DNA of 64,000 nt from Plectrocnemia conspersa (Eukaryota > Arthropoda > Insecta > Trichoptera > Polycentropodidae): positions 1,922,001 to 1,986,000 of the forward strand of contig VTFK01000050.1 in assembly GCA_009617715.1 (NCBI GenBank), written 5' to 3'. The position numbers and the translations under genes were made by a program. Below, in pieces: positions 26,015 through 36,420 of the stretch (within the stretch, counting starts at the first letter, position 1; each line of letters opens with the position of its first letter). Under the pieces are notes generated by a model. That model made no database searches. It was given only the letters and a program-made list of their open reading frames with translations, and had not been told where the DNA came from.

Positions 26015-26245
26015 TTGCCACTCAAAGTTCCATTGCTTATGGTTAATGCTCCTGCTCATCCTTCAAACCTTGAGGACAACTTACTGGAGGAATTCGAGTT
26101 CATTAAGACCTCCCAACACCAATCCATTACTCCAGCCCATGGATCAGCAGGTCACATCGAACTTTACAATAAATCACTGTTTCCGCAATGCTTCGAAGTG
26201 ACCGAAGAAACAAAATCTAACCTTAAAATTTGTTTTCAATATTAG
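26015..26245 (+). pseudogene. Tigger/pogo transposase fragment (TIGD1-like)
   Basis: This frame of about 76 residues resembles the later part of the DDE catalytic domain of Tigger-type transposases. It reads PLLMVNAPAHPSNLEDNLLE, then a shortened FIKTSQHQSITPAHGSAGHI where the family normally has a PPNTTPLLQPMDQ-like stretch, then ELYNKSLFPQCFEVTEETKS. The family's catalytic Asp before NAPAHP is Val here, so the fragment could not be active. A stop lies just upstream at about 26006, and the protein ends early at 26245. No DNA-binding (CENP-B-like) region or terminal repeats are visible nearby. Confidence 0.7.
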
Positions 26246-26968
26246 GAATGTTAGTTATCTATTCAAATAAGTGATTTACTGTAAAAGTTAATTTTGCCAT
26301 AATTTATGTCGTTTAAGCACGAAATAATAATTCATATTATAATAATGATTCAGCCGATTTTTCTCTTTCATCATACAATTAAATATGTTTATTAAAATGG
26401 TATGAGACAAATATTGAATATACTTTTTATAAATACCTTGATAACAAATTAGGATCGGAAACTTAAAAATTGTGTAATATATATCATCATACTTTTCGAG
26501 ACCTCGCCACAATAACTAGTATTTACAACGGTCGCGTAATTTATGAGCTCACTTATTTAAACAAATCCAATTAATTAACGTCGTTATATGAGAATACATA
26601 TTAAAAAAGAAGCGTAGAGCTTCATATTTAATTTTGAGCCTTTGTCTCGTTCCGGCGAAGGTTGCAAAACAAAACAGAGGGAGCGCTCGCGGGTGGATAA
26701 AGGGAAGTATTCTCGAAACAAAAAATCTGCCGTACTTTTTTTTAAAGATCACGGGGTCAAACCGACGGGCTTCGTTTCGAAAAATTTAGATCGACGCCTA
26801 TGAAGATTGATATCGAAAAGCTCACGCGTTTGACCTGTTGCTCCTAAACATTCATAAATAAAACATCTCGGAGAAAACTTCTTAATTGAACACTATTACC
26901 CTTTAACCCGGAAACTTCATGCCTAATATTTTAGCTCACTAAATAATAATAATGTATTAGATCCGAGA
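26246..26968. other. Spacer
   Basis: Nothing assignable. A GC-richer patch at about 26640-26720 has no convincing frame. Confidence 0.4.
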
Positions 26969-27244
26969 ATGTTATTTATCCACTGCCGTCGCCGCTTCAT
27001 CGCAACGATGCACCGGCTCACGCGGCAGCGTACGCTTTGTGCACGTTTACTAGATCTTCATTATTATACTATTTATTTAAAGCGAATTATGCGTGTATTT
27101 TGGGAGTGGCCACTCTTGGTGGACTGTAGAGACAAGATTTACGCTCCGCCTGAGGGTCAATTCGTGGGTATGAAAGGAAATCTTCGGGCCTTTGAGAAGT
27201 CCTGCGAGGCGTACGGAACCCGTTCCGACGTATGCCTTAACTAA
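26969..27244 (+). CDS. Unassigned open frame, possible terminal exon
   Basis: A 91-codon frame with no family resemblance that I recognise. The second half (WEWPLLVDCRDKIY, then APPEGQFVGMKGNLRAFEKS) has a balanced composition unlike the low-complexity frames around it. AATAAA hexamers lie just downstream at about 27282 and 27294, as for a gene end. A splice acceptor would be needed upstream: the TTATTTAAAG at about 27070-27079 is a weak candidate. It lies about 130 bp left of LINE copy 2. It could equally be a conserved non-coding block. Confidence 0.25.
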   Translation: MLFIHCRRRFIATMHRLTRQRTLCARLLDLHYYTIYLKRIMRVFWEWPLLVDCRDKIYAPPEGQFVGMKGNLRAFEKSCEAYGTRSDVCLN

Positions 27245-27370
27245 GACAAACGTTAAACGTTAGAGCGCAGTAGATTCCGTAAATAAATTTTAAATAAAGA
27301 ACCCTCGTTTCAGGTCAAGTTGCAATTATTTATATTCTGTAGAAAACTCAGCTGTGCTCCACGCGTCTCT

Positions 27371-27383
27371 ATTTCGTTTCAAA
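27371..27383. repeat. Target-site duplication of LINE copy 2, 3' side
   Basis: ATTTCGTTTCAAA matches ATTTCGTTTCGAA at 33345-33357, exact over the first 10 bp with one later mismatch. Confidence 0.8.
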
Positions 27384-30017
27384 TTTTTTTTTTTTTTTTT
27401 TTTTTAATGTTTATTTCAAAAATAATTTAGTTTTATACAAGTTATAAATTACATGTTTCTGGCTTTTAGCCATTATCATGTTTACAGGCGAAGTTACAAT
27501 AGTTTAAATAAAAATAGAGGCAACAATATGCAATATTTAATAAGTAAAATTCAAGGAGAAAATACTAAAACCTTTATAGAATAAGAAAAAGAAAATAAAA
27601 TAAATAAAATATAAGATACATAATTAAAAATAACACTTACGAACTGGGGCTATTGAAGTCGTGGTTACAGATTTGCTATCAAAGCATTATGTGCTTAGGC
27701 ATTTTATGTTTATACTTGAAATTTAGTGTGACTTTGTCATAGTTACCAATTTTGCAATTAATTTATTATTATGTTCACGCGAGATATTTTTTGTAATAAT
27801 TTATCGTATTAGTAATAATGTGATTTTTAATTGTAGGTATAGAATATCGAGTGTGGAGTTTCTTTAAATTAGTATAATATGGGGTGTTATAAATTATTTT
27901 TTACAGCTTTATTTTGAATTACTTGTAACTTATTAAAATTATTTTTACACGTATTACTCCACACTGGGCAAGCGTATGTTAATATCGGTCGTATTAATTG
28001 TTTATATAATAAAATTTTTTTTTTTAATCGTCAACGCGCTTTTTTGTTAAAAATGGGTCTCAGAGCTGAAATGGCGGCAAGCCCTTTGGACCGTATTTCT
28101 TTTATATGCTTTGTATATTTTAATTTAGAATCTAAGTGAAGACCCAGATACCTAACACTCGTTTTTTCCATTCAATGTTTTGCCCTGCTCGGTTTTAAAG
28201 GCGGAGGCAACGGTTGCCGGCGCATCGTAAAAAATGATTGCCTCAGTTTTATCATCGTTTATTTTTTATTTTCCACTTTTTTTTAAATGTTTATTTAAGT
28301 TATGCAAATTTTTTTTGTAGTTTTGTTGCTATTGGTTTAAGACCATATGAACTAGTTAAAACGGCCGTATCGTCCGCGTAAATAGAGAGACTGGTGTTTT
28401 TTTTAAAATTGGAATATCGTTTGTATATATTATATAAAGATACGGCCCAAGTATGCTACCCTGAGGAACCCCGGCTGGTATTTTACGCGGTGTCGAATTA
28501 TCGTTATTTAAGGAGACGACATAGCTTCGATCTTGGAGGTATGATCGGATAATTTGTATCAGATAGTGTGGGGTTTTGTACTTATCTAGTTTGTATACTA
28601 GCCCTTCATGCCACACAGTATCAAATGCCTTCTCTACGTCTAACATTAAAAAAATCCTGTGCTTTTTTTTTCCTGTTAAAATTCGCAGAAATGTGCTCCG
28701 TGAGTCTATTAAGTTGATGCGTTGTTGAGTGTCCTTCGCGGAAGCCAAATTGTTCGTCAATGATTTTTACTATTTAGACACTCTTTTTTTAAACGTGATA
28801 AGATAATCTTTTCAAATAATTTACTTAGGGACGGTAGTAAGCTAATCGGTCGGTAATTTAATGGGATGCTATCAGCTTTACCGGGTTTTTTATCGGAATT
28901 ATTTTGCAACTTTCCAAATACCTGGAAAATACCCAATAGATAAGCAAAAGTTAAATATGTTAGTTAGGAAATGAAAGCATTTAAATGGAAAGTTTTTTTT
29001 ATTAAGATGTTATCTAATCGGTCAATTCCGGAGCTTTATTATTTTTTAAGTGATTTTGCAATGTTATAAATTTCGAACGGGGTAATTTCGTTAATAGTTT
29101 TCTTATCTATTCTAGTTTTATCAAGTCTTTGAATTGAACGATCAACTTTACTCTGGGTTTTAGATGCGTATAATTTTGCGTTAGCACATAGGATGTAGAG
29201 AATGCATTAGCTAATACCTCAGTTTTTTGTATGTTCGAGGTTACTATGTCGTCTCCATTTTTTAACGGCGGAATGTCTGAATATTTATTTTTAATTGATT
29301 TAGCGATTTTCCATAATGAGTTATCTGCTGGATTTAGTTTTTTCAGTTTACGCGACCATGAATCATTTTTAATTATTTGGATTTTTACGCGGATATCACT
29401 GGTTAATTTATTTAATAAAGTTTTAAGCTGGGGTGATCTATTTTTTTGCCATTGCTTTTTAATTCTGTTTTGATTTTTTATATATTCGATAATTTCTGGA
29501 GTTAATTTTTTACTTTATTTGGTATATTTTTACGCGTCGGTATAAATGATAGTTTACCCTGCTCGATTAAATTTGTAAAAAAATTAATATCATCGTCAAT
29601 TTGCCTGGTGTTTTGTAAAGTGTATATCTGTGGAGCGCCGTGTAGACGACATTCAATAAAACTTCTAAAACCTTTCCAGTCAGCTCTTCCGTAGTCAAAA
29701 AATATTTTAGGGATGACCTCAACATCGCCTTCCAGAGCAAAAAACACAGGAAGATGATCCGAAGATAGAGCTTGGATACAGTGCATCCCCGAAATTGGCG
29801 TAAAACCTTTGACTAATGCGAAATCAAGAGTTGATGGAGACATGTTATTAAAAGGATAGTGTGTGTGTGAATTTGGAAAGTGAATATCCGTGTCAGTATC
29901 GTGCAAGTAGTTAAAGAGCATGGTACCGGATCGATTGGTACTAGAACAATTCCAATGCGAGTGCCTGGCGTTGAAATCTCCGCTTAATATAACAGAGCTT
30001 CCAAGTCCAAGCACAGC

Positions 30018-30025
30018 ATCTAGAT
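30018..30025. repeat. hAT 8-bp target duplication, left
   Basis: ATCTAGAT, repeated exactly at 31669-31676. Eight base pairs is the hAT target-duplication length. Confidence 0.9.
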
Positions 30026-31668
30026 CAGGGGTGTCAAACTCAAAAGGCACCAAGGGCCGCATAAGGTATTTTGAGTACGCCGGCGGGCCACAGCAAAAAA
30101 CTTAAGAATCACTGTAACATTTCGTATTATATTTAATTAATTTACATACTTAATTTTGTAATGAAGCATTTGATATCATCGTACAACTGAGTGATGAGTT
30201 TGTTTTTGCCTTGTAATTTGAAATTAAGATCACTTAAATGTGCAGTAATATCTACAGTAAATGCCAGATCATAGACCCAACTGTCATCCTTTATTTCATC
30301 CGTGTTTTTACCTTTAATCTCCAAAAATAAAATGATTTCTTGTCTTATAGCAAATAAAATCTTTTCAACACTTTATGACACGATAACCATCGAACTGCTG
30401 TGTAGAATGGAACATCTGTGAACTCATTATCCATATCTTCTAACAGCTGACTGAATTGACGATGGTTGAGAGCATTTCCTTTGATAAAGTTCACTGTTTT
30501 TATAACCAAACTAAGCACGCGGTCCAATGTTAATGTCTTTGTACACAAATTTTGTTGATGAATAATACAGTGAAAATGGACAAATTATGAATCTGGATAC
30601 AAGTTCTTAATTTTTGTTCGCAATTTGTCAACAACACCATTATGCCTGCCAAACATATTCGCTGCACCATCAGTATATAAGCACACAAGTTTACTCAAAC
30701 CAAAATCATAGTCATCCAAAATCCCCTCGACTTTTTCAAAAATGTCTTCGCTTTTCGTTGTAACGTGCATTGGAAACAGTTCGATGAATTCTTCGTAAAC
30801 ATTGAATTCAGTGTCACAGGCCCTGATGAACATTGCAAGCTGTGCGATTCCTATGATATCAACAGGCAATAGAAAAATGCTGAAATTTCCATGATGCAGC
30901 CTTCAATTGTTATTTCAGATCATCCGCCATTTCATCAATACGTTCAGCAGTGTTTCTAGTTAATGATATGTCCTTAAATAACTGCGCTTTCTGTGGGAAC
31001 ACAATGTCAGCCGTTTTTACAAGGCATTGCTTTACGAAATTTCCTTTAATTGTAAAATTTCCCGCTCATAGCTTGCATGCATCACTGCTTCATTTTCTTG
31101 AACTACCTTGACAAACATAGATTGCTGTTTTTCAGTCCAAATTTGAGCTCTTTCAATTATTCTTCTCTCATTAATTATTCGTATTTATTATATTTTGATT
31201 TATGTTGTTCATAGTGCCGTTTAATGTTATATATCTTTGGCACATTATTAGTATTATTACATATCAAGCAAATTATTTTATATTTTCCTTCACAGCAAAA
31301 ATATATTCTAATTCCCACTTTCCTTAAAAATTTCGGTGCTCATCCCCGATTTTTTGTTTTGACATATTGAATACAAAAGGCTGGAATAAATAAATAAGGG
31401 GCATTTATATTTTTCGGGGTTAGCTATCTGAGTCGCTTCTAATGAGACTGTTTTCGAGCGAATCACGAAATATTGCGCAAAATATATGAATATTGTAACG
31501 CGACTTTTACTCAGTTTTAATTACAAATTTTAAAATCAATGTATTTAAATAAATCTGATCAAAAATACCTTTGCGTGGACTCAAACAATTAAAGAAATGG
31601 AACCGCGGGTACCGGGCCGCTAGAAAAATTGCTTGTGGCGTGCATATATAACAGATTTGACATGCCTG
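30026..31668 (-). mobile_element. hAT transposon (ZBED5/GTF2IRD2-like type), 1,643 bp
   Basis: A non-autonomous, decayed hAT. The left end CAGGGGTGTCAAACT and the reverse complement of the right end, CAGGCATGTCAAATC, form terminal inverted repeats with a few mismatches. The 8-bp ATCTAGAT duplication on both sides fits hAT insertion. It carries a broken transposase on the minus strand and is shorter than usual for full hAT elements, so it has lost internal or C-terminal sequence. It sits in the endonuclease codons of LINE copy 2, just after the SDLD residues, and is therefore the later arrival. Confidence 0.92.
30142..31365 (-). pseudogene. hAT transposase remnant
   Basis: hAT transposases cut and paste the element through an RNase-H-like catalytic core. 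Parts can be followed across shifted frames. An N-terminal BED-like finger has CLIC, then IKRHYEQH (Cys2-His2 spacing) at about 31200-31275. A helical region reads FVKQCLVKTADIVF and LTRNTAERIDEMADD. The core has DIIGIAQLAMFIRACD, then YTDGAANMFGRHNGVVD, a typical position for the second catalytic Asp. It continues with FYTAVRWLSCHKVLKRFY and HLSDLNFKLQGKNKLI. At least four stops or frameshifts separate the pieces, and the C-terminal dimerisation region is missing. Confidence 0.85.
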
Positions 31669-31676
31669 ATCTAGAT
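31669..31676. repeat. hAT 8-bp target duplication, right
   Basis: Exact copy of ATCTAGAT at 30018-30025. Confidence 0.9.
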
Positions 31677-32011
31677 CACTCTGCAACAATTCGTCTCCGG
31701 GTGAGTTGTATGCGGCAGCAATTGTGATGATTTTATTATTATTATTAATTTGGATCGCGACAGATTCTAAGTTAATTACGTCGGGATTTATACGTGCGTG
31801 TTTTATAGATTTTTTAATAAAATCGCAACCCCGCCACCCTGGCCTTGAGAGTCGGTCTCTCCGGAGGCAAACAAAGTTCGGCAAAGATATTTTAACGTGA
31901 GGTTTAAGATACGTCTCGGTAACTATGACAATGTCAATTTTATACTCACTGATCAATAGCTCCAGCTCGCCAGTTTTGTGTCGAATTCCACGTGAATTCA
32001 CGTCAGCAAAT

Positions 32012-33211
32012 TCAATTTCTTCTTAGAAGAGGGACATCAAGGTACTCTACCATCATGATGGCTATCTCCATTTTGCTTGCACACTTGCCAGCTTTGACCC
32101 GAATCTCCTGAAGTACGAGGAGCATCTTCCGTAGATCCGAGGACGACATGGGGCATCCTCTGCGCCGGTGTTTGGTGCTGCTGTCGGCTCTTGGTTGTGA
32201 TCTTTGAGCCTGTTTGAGATTAGCGGCCGCAGCTGAGAAGTTCTTAGCCGGTTGGGATGGTGGTGCGGAAAATGCTCCTGAACTAAGTTAAATGTCAGGG
32301 CAGGTGCAGCCGGGGCGACAGCCGCGACGGTAGCTGGCCTTTGATGTCTCCTCTGAGTCTGGACAAGATACTCCTTCCTGCGAGGGCAGTCCTTGAAGTT
32401 GGCCGGATGATCTCCTTCGCATCCGATGCATTTCGCTGGTGTCTCACGATCCGTTTTCGAGCAGTCAGCGGTTGCGTGACTGCCGGTACATTTGACGCAT
32501 CGTGGGGTTCGGTGGCAGTTTTTGGCTGCGTGTCCATAAAGCTGACATCTGAAACATTGGGTTAAATGTCCATTGTTACGCTTATACCTTTCCAGAATGG
32601 CCTTGGCGAAACAAACGTACCGGATGTTTTTGATTGCAGCTGTCTTGGTATCCGAAGAGAACTGAACCAGGTAGAGGCGAGAACCTCCCAGTACCTCCGT
32701 CTTTGTCTTCATTGTCGTCACTTTGACGACATTGAGTCCTTGCCTTTGGAGGTCAGCAGCTATGTCTTGAGTTGGAACTTCTGGTAGTCCTTTCAGGACA
32801 GACTTTACTGTCTTGTCCTCGTCAGTGGTGAAGGTATGAAATGGGCGATGCCCCCTCAATCCTTCCATTAGTAAGGCTCGTTGCTCGAGCGAAGAACACT
32901 GGACGGACACGTTGCCCTTTCCAGTGTAACGCAACGTGAAGTTGCTGGATTTGGTGACGGATTTAATAAGGTCCGTCGTTTGAAGATGTGAGCCCGTGAC
33001 CTCCATAATCACAGGCGGAACTCTGCTTGATTTGCTTCCTAATACCTCGGAAGCTTTTCGAACCTGTTTTGGCTCGGGGTTGGTCCGGGGCTCCTGGACT
33101 CAGTGGATGGTCTGGCAGTTTTTTTCGGAAGTTGCCATTCCGAATCTTGACTGGGGTTAAGGAACGCCTTAATCGTCCCCACAGAACGCTTACGCGTCTG
33201 CGCCTTTTCAT
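32012..33211 (-). pseudogene. LINE copy 2 ORF1 (gag-like, zinc knuckle)
   Basis: The start is the ATG at 33211 (MKRRRRVSVLWG in one reading), equivalent to copy 1. A frame change is needed before about 33040, where the long clean frame (32062-33012, 316 codons) begins. It encodes an RRM-like basic region (SNFTLRYTGKGNVSVQC, then DLQRQGLNVVKVTTMKTKT), then CCHC knuckles CFRCQLYGHAAKNC, CVKCTGSHATADC and CIGCEGDHPANFKDC, and a Pro/Ala-rich tail. A late frameshift near 32160 moves the end to the stop at 32012-32014 (the MMVEYLDVPLL ending), as in copy 1. Nucleic-acid binding is expected from the family. Confidence 0.85.
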
Positions 33212-33344
33212 GGCGCTGTTGTTTGGTAGGCAGTGAGCAAAATTGTTCAGCGGCGCAGCTGGCAGGTCCGAGAGTGTACAGCAGCGCGGTCTACGCACAG
33301 AGCACGAGGTGCGTCCGTACACCGCGACGGCACAAAGCGGAATG

Positions 33345-33357
33345 ATTTCGTTTCGAA
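33345..33357. repeat. Target-site duplication of LINE copy 2, 5' side
   Basis: ATTTCGTTTCGAA, partner of 27371-27383. Confidence 0.8.
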
Positions 33358-34984
33358 TAAAATATATCGGATACAATCGCTAGTTTCGCGATGATCGATT
33401 AGACCGCGTCTATCGCTCGCGACAGCCCAGGTAGGAGGTCGATCAGTAAGTATCGCAGTTGTCTAGGCTGAATCTCTCAATACAATGAATAAAGAATAAG
33501 TATAGCTAGAAAAACGCTTATTTGCAAACTACCTAGTTATTATTGTAACATATTCGTGATATTATTTTGTGTATTTTGCTATACTTCAATTAAAAATAAA
33601 ATAAAATAAAATAAAATGAAGCATTGACCGCACCGCAAAATATGTTTAAAACTCAATTTGCGCTTCACAATGACTTTGTATTTGTGTCCCGAAAAAAGTA
33701 AGTGCGAAAATGAGATCGATCGGTCGGGCGAAAATTCACAAAGTGAAGGTTTTCGCTTTCGGTCCACGTCTGAACCCCTAATTACAATCGATTCAAATTG
33801 CAAAAGGTCCAAACGAAAATGTTTACCGACCGCCTCTGTATTAAATCAAAGTATATATCCTTCGAAATTCAATCGGTTTCCGACCATCCGCCCGTTTGAT
33901 TCGATTTCACCCGTACTACACATATCGACGAAAAATAACAATAACTTCATCTCGCATTTTATTTACATCGCGACTGATATAAGTAATGGCACAATACGTT
34001 ATTGCGAAACTCTTTCGAATTTATTACGGAAGACTGTCACGTTGGAATTATTATTGGATATATTATTAGAGTCAAAGTCAGCAGATGGATTGCTATATTA
34101 TTTCTATGTTTAACCTCTATATTAAATATTTTTTTTCTTAAAATAAATATTTATGAATAAATATTTATAGTTAAACCTCATTATTCATGTACTAAGGTAA
34201 GTGCGATTATTATTATATGCATTAAAATTGGAATAAGTTGAATTTTGCTGTTTTTTTCAATGCATAAAAAATCTGCTAGTACACTATAATTAATAAAGTA
34301 ACTAAAAATTGTTTCGAATTATGTTTAATGTTTTCAAAACTGTAGAGAGAAAATACAGGTCCCCATTAAACATATTTATAAAATGTAAATACAAATATAG
34401 CTATACATATTTAACAAAATGAAGCGTTTTAAAAAGTTGAAACTACATTTTTCCAATTATTACGAAACAAGCAGTGTAGCCTAGTCGCTACTTTATAAAC
34501 CAACTCAAAAAGGAAAATCGGTTTGTTGTTGGAAAAAATTGTTTTGCACCACAAAGGACTGTAATATTAATAAAAACAACCATCAAAGGCGCACAACTAC
34601 GAACGCCAACAGTTAGCGAATGTTCGTCACTTCACTTCCAGCCGCATTGGACAGCTTCGATAAAAAGTAGAGAAAGAATCTTCAATTTAAACTCGAAACA
34701 CATCGTCGAGAATAATTCCATTTCGAGTAAGATTAATAGGGCACACTCGGTCGCTGTGGAAGATTTATGGTCATTGCACAATAAAGTCACACATAAAAAT
34801 TAATAAAAATAACGACGTTGTAAACCGCGCTCTTTTAATATTGTTACTTTAATGCACACGGGGGATGCTATGGATCGATTGCGAGCTATTACATTACATT
34901 GATTGTTACGTTCAATTTAATCTATTTTTTATAGTTACGTACCATAAACGTGTCTTTAGCTGTATAACTAATTGGAACCTCGTG
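33358..34984. other. Spacer with GC-richer patches
   Basis: A CpG-bearing patch at 33380-33470 and another at 34600-34760 look like non-coding conserved sequence. The longest open frame outside the transposons is described separately. A run of AAAAT units lies at 33593-33618. Confidence 0.4.
33670..34113 (+). CDS. Unassigned open frame of ~147 codons
   Basis: From the ATG at 33670 the frame stays open to 34113, unusually long here. The first third has balanced composition (YLCPEKSKCENEIDRSGENS, then EGFRFRSTSEPLITID). The end is Leu-rich (TLELLLDILLESKSADGLLY). It has no signal peptide, no clear membrane segment and no recognised domain. No splice sites or poly(A) signal make it a convincing gene, and a chance frame in a conserved non-coding block is equally possible. 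Confidence 0.25.
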   Translation: MTLYLCPEKSKCENEIDRSGENSQSEGFRFRSTSEPLITIDSNCKRSKRKCLPTASVLNQSIYPSKFNRFPTIRPFDSISPVLHISTKNNNNFISHFIYIATDISNGTIRYCETLSNLLRKTVTLELLLDILLESKSADGLLYYFYV

Positions 34985-35220
34985 TTTAGTACCGGTCTTA
35001 GCCAGAAAAAATACGAGTGTTATAATAAGTCTTTCACTATCGATCTGAAAGACCTGGGCTCGAATCCCATGTGGACCTTAGTGTTTCTAAATTTCTATCG
35101 TGTGTGGAAGATTGAAATTAGTGATTATTATATAAATATAATTCCGATCGATTTACATAGATTTTTCTAGCCTGGGTTGACCTACATTTTTATAATCTGA
35201 GTGATGATTAATTAAAATCG
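34985..35220 (+). repeat. tRNA-derived SINE, copy 2
   Basis: The head has a B-box-like GGGCTCGAATCCC at about 35046-35058. The body is shared with the 23.8, 43.4 and 46.4 kb copies (TTTCTATCGTGTGTGGAAGA, AATTCCGATCGAT, GATTTTTCTAGCC). Confidence 0.6.
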
Positions 35221-35689
35221 AGCTATTAGGTGTTAAAAATAATGTAATAATAATTTTAGCCCATAGTAAATATCTTATATGTATTAAAATAAAAAATGTC
35301 TATTATAAAATGATGACAATTTAAGAAAATTTGGGCGTAAAAATATTTTTTTTAATTTTTAATAAAAAAACATTTAAAATTTAAGACCTTGATTTAAATA
35401 ATGTTTCGAGCTGCAAGCTAAATTTATAATTTAATGCGTATTATTTTCAAGTGTAATTTCAAGCACCTGCAGACTTTTTTATAATTTAAATGACATTTAA
35501 ATGACAAATTCGAACAAAAGAAATAATTAACAGTATACAGAAGGACACAACAATGGAAGAGAGATCACGTAACCAAAACATTGCGCTAAAATTGGAAGTA
35601 TTGCACGAATTATTTAATATCACATTTGTCTCAAGATGTTGCCGCTGTAAAAAAACAATCTTTGTTTGGAAAAGACGCGCGCTAACTTG
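35221..35689. other. AT-rich spacer
   Basis: Nothing supported beyond AT-rich sequence. Confidence 0.4.
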
Positions 35690-36420
35690 ACAAAAAATTA
35701 TACTATGCGCATAATAATTTGTTCTTATTTTGTTCAACCGCTAAAATTGACCTAATAAAAGTTTTAAAGCTCTGATTAGTTTTAAAACTTTCACTTGGTG
35801 ATTTTGGGTTTGAAATTTTTTTTTTTCGCAAATGTCAAATTGAGTTACATAAGAATTTTAAAGCAGCTAATTATCAGATAAATTATATTTTTGTTAGTAG
35901 AATGTTATTTAACTGAAAATATGTATTTTTCAGTTAAATAACATTAAAATATAATTTAACTGAAAAATACATATTCACTGTAACATTTGTATATACCATA
36001 TAAATAAATAATTAAAAGTATGTTGATTAGAAACACCTATAATTATATATTTATTAGTAAAAATATATATATCTAGCGGTAAAAATTTACTCCGATATGA
36101 TTTCAATAAAATAACATATTTAAAAAAATATTTTCCTAAAATATTCGACGGTTTTTTTAAATTTTCTTTGAGGGATAGTCCGAGAATTTCTGGTTTAGAG
36201 TCATAATTTAATTTTTTTTTTGTTTTTAGCATATTCAGCTTTCTTTTAAACAAGGGGGAGGGATAAAAGTTTATTTTAAATTCATTTTTTTTTAGTATTT
36301 TATTAATTGATATGAATCTTTCCGAAAGTGTTTGTATCATATGTTTAAAAGTATGCATACTTTTTTGGAAGAGCGAAAGTATTTGAATGATCAATAATGT
36401 TTTTGCAATTTTCATTACTC
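35690..36420. repeat. Dispersed AT-rich repeat (family 2), copy 1
   Basis: Shares ordered blocks with 44.2-44.7 and 47.9-48.7 kb: GTAAAAATATATAT(A)TCTA, GATATGATTTCA, then TTTTCTTTGAGGGA and GAGAATTTCTGGTTTA. A near-perfect 45-nt palindrome lies at 35901-35945 (arms AATGTTATTTAACTGAAAA). The minus-strand frame of 146 codons at 35975-36415 is Lys/Phe/Ile/Leu-rich, overlaps this repeat and is most likely chance. Confidence 0.55.

Larger units (their letters stand above)
27679..32037 (-). pseudogene. LINE copy 2 ORF2 (endonuclease-reverse transcriptase), interrupted
   Basis: Starts at the ATG at 32037, overlapping ORF1, and ends at the stop at 27679-27681 after KMPKHIML, as in copy 1. Endonuclease: NSRGIRHKTGELE, VTETYLKPHV, then AAYNSPGDELL up to the hAT junction at 31669. 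It resumes beyond the hAT with VILSGDFNARHSHW and ALSSDHLPVFFALEG. Reverse transcriptase: FLMLDVEKAFDTVWHEGL (finger/palm motif), VPQGSILGPYLY (template-grip region), then the YADD box in a shifted frame near 28370. An early stop follows the start codon. The reading frame is lost in several places, notably through 28800-29500. Confidence 0.88.
27384..33344 (-). mobile_element. Jockey-type non-LTR retrotransposon, copy 2, with nested hAT
   Basis: On the minus strand, this runs from a GC-rich 5' end at about 33344 to a poly(A) tail (T-run at 27384-27405). Without the 1,643-bp hAT and its 8-bp duplication it is about 4.3 kb, the same as copy 1. Gene order is ORF1, ORF2, 3' UTR. ORF1 is much better preserved than in copy 1, so this copy may be younger, but ORF2 carries frameshifts and the hAT. 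Flanking duplications show it inserted by target priming. Confidence 0.92.

Noticed and set aside
35975..36415. 146-codon minus-strand open frame
   Set aside because: Lys/Ile/Phe/Leu/Asn-rich, overlaps a dispersed AT-rich repeat, and has no domain; long frames without stops are expected in such sequence.
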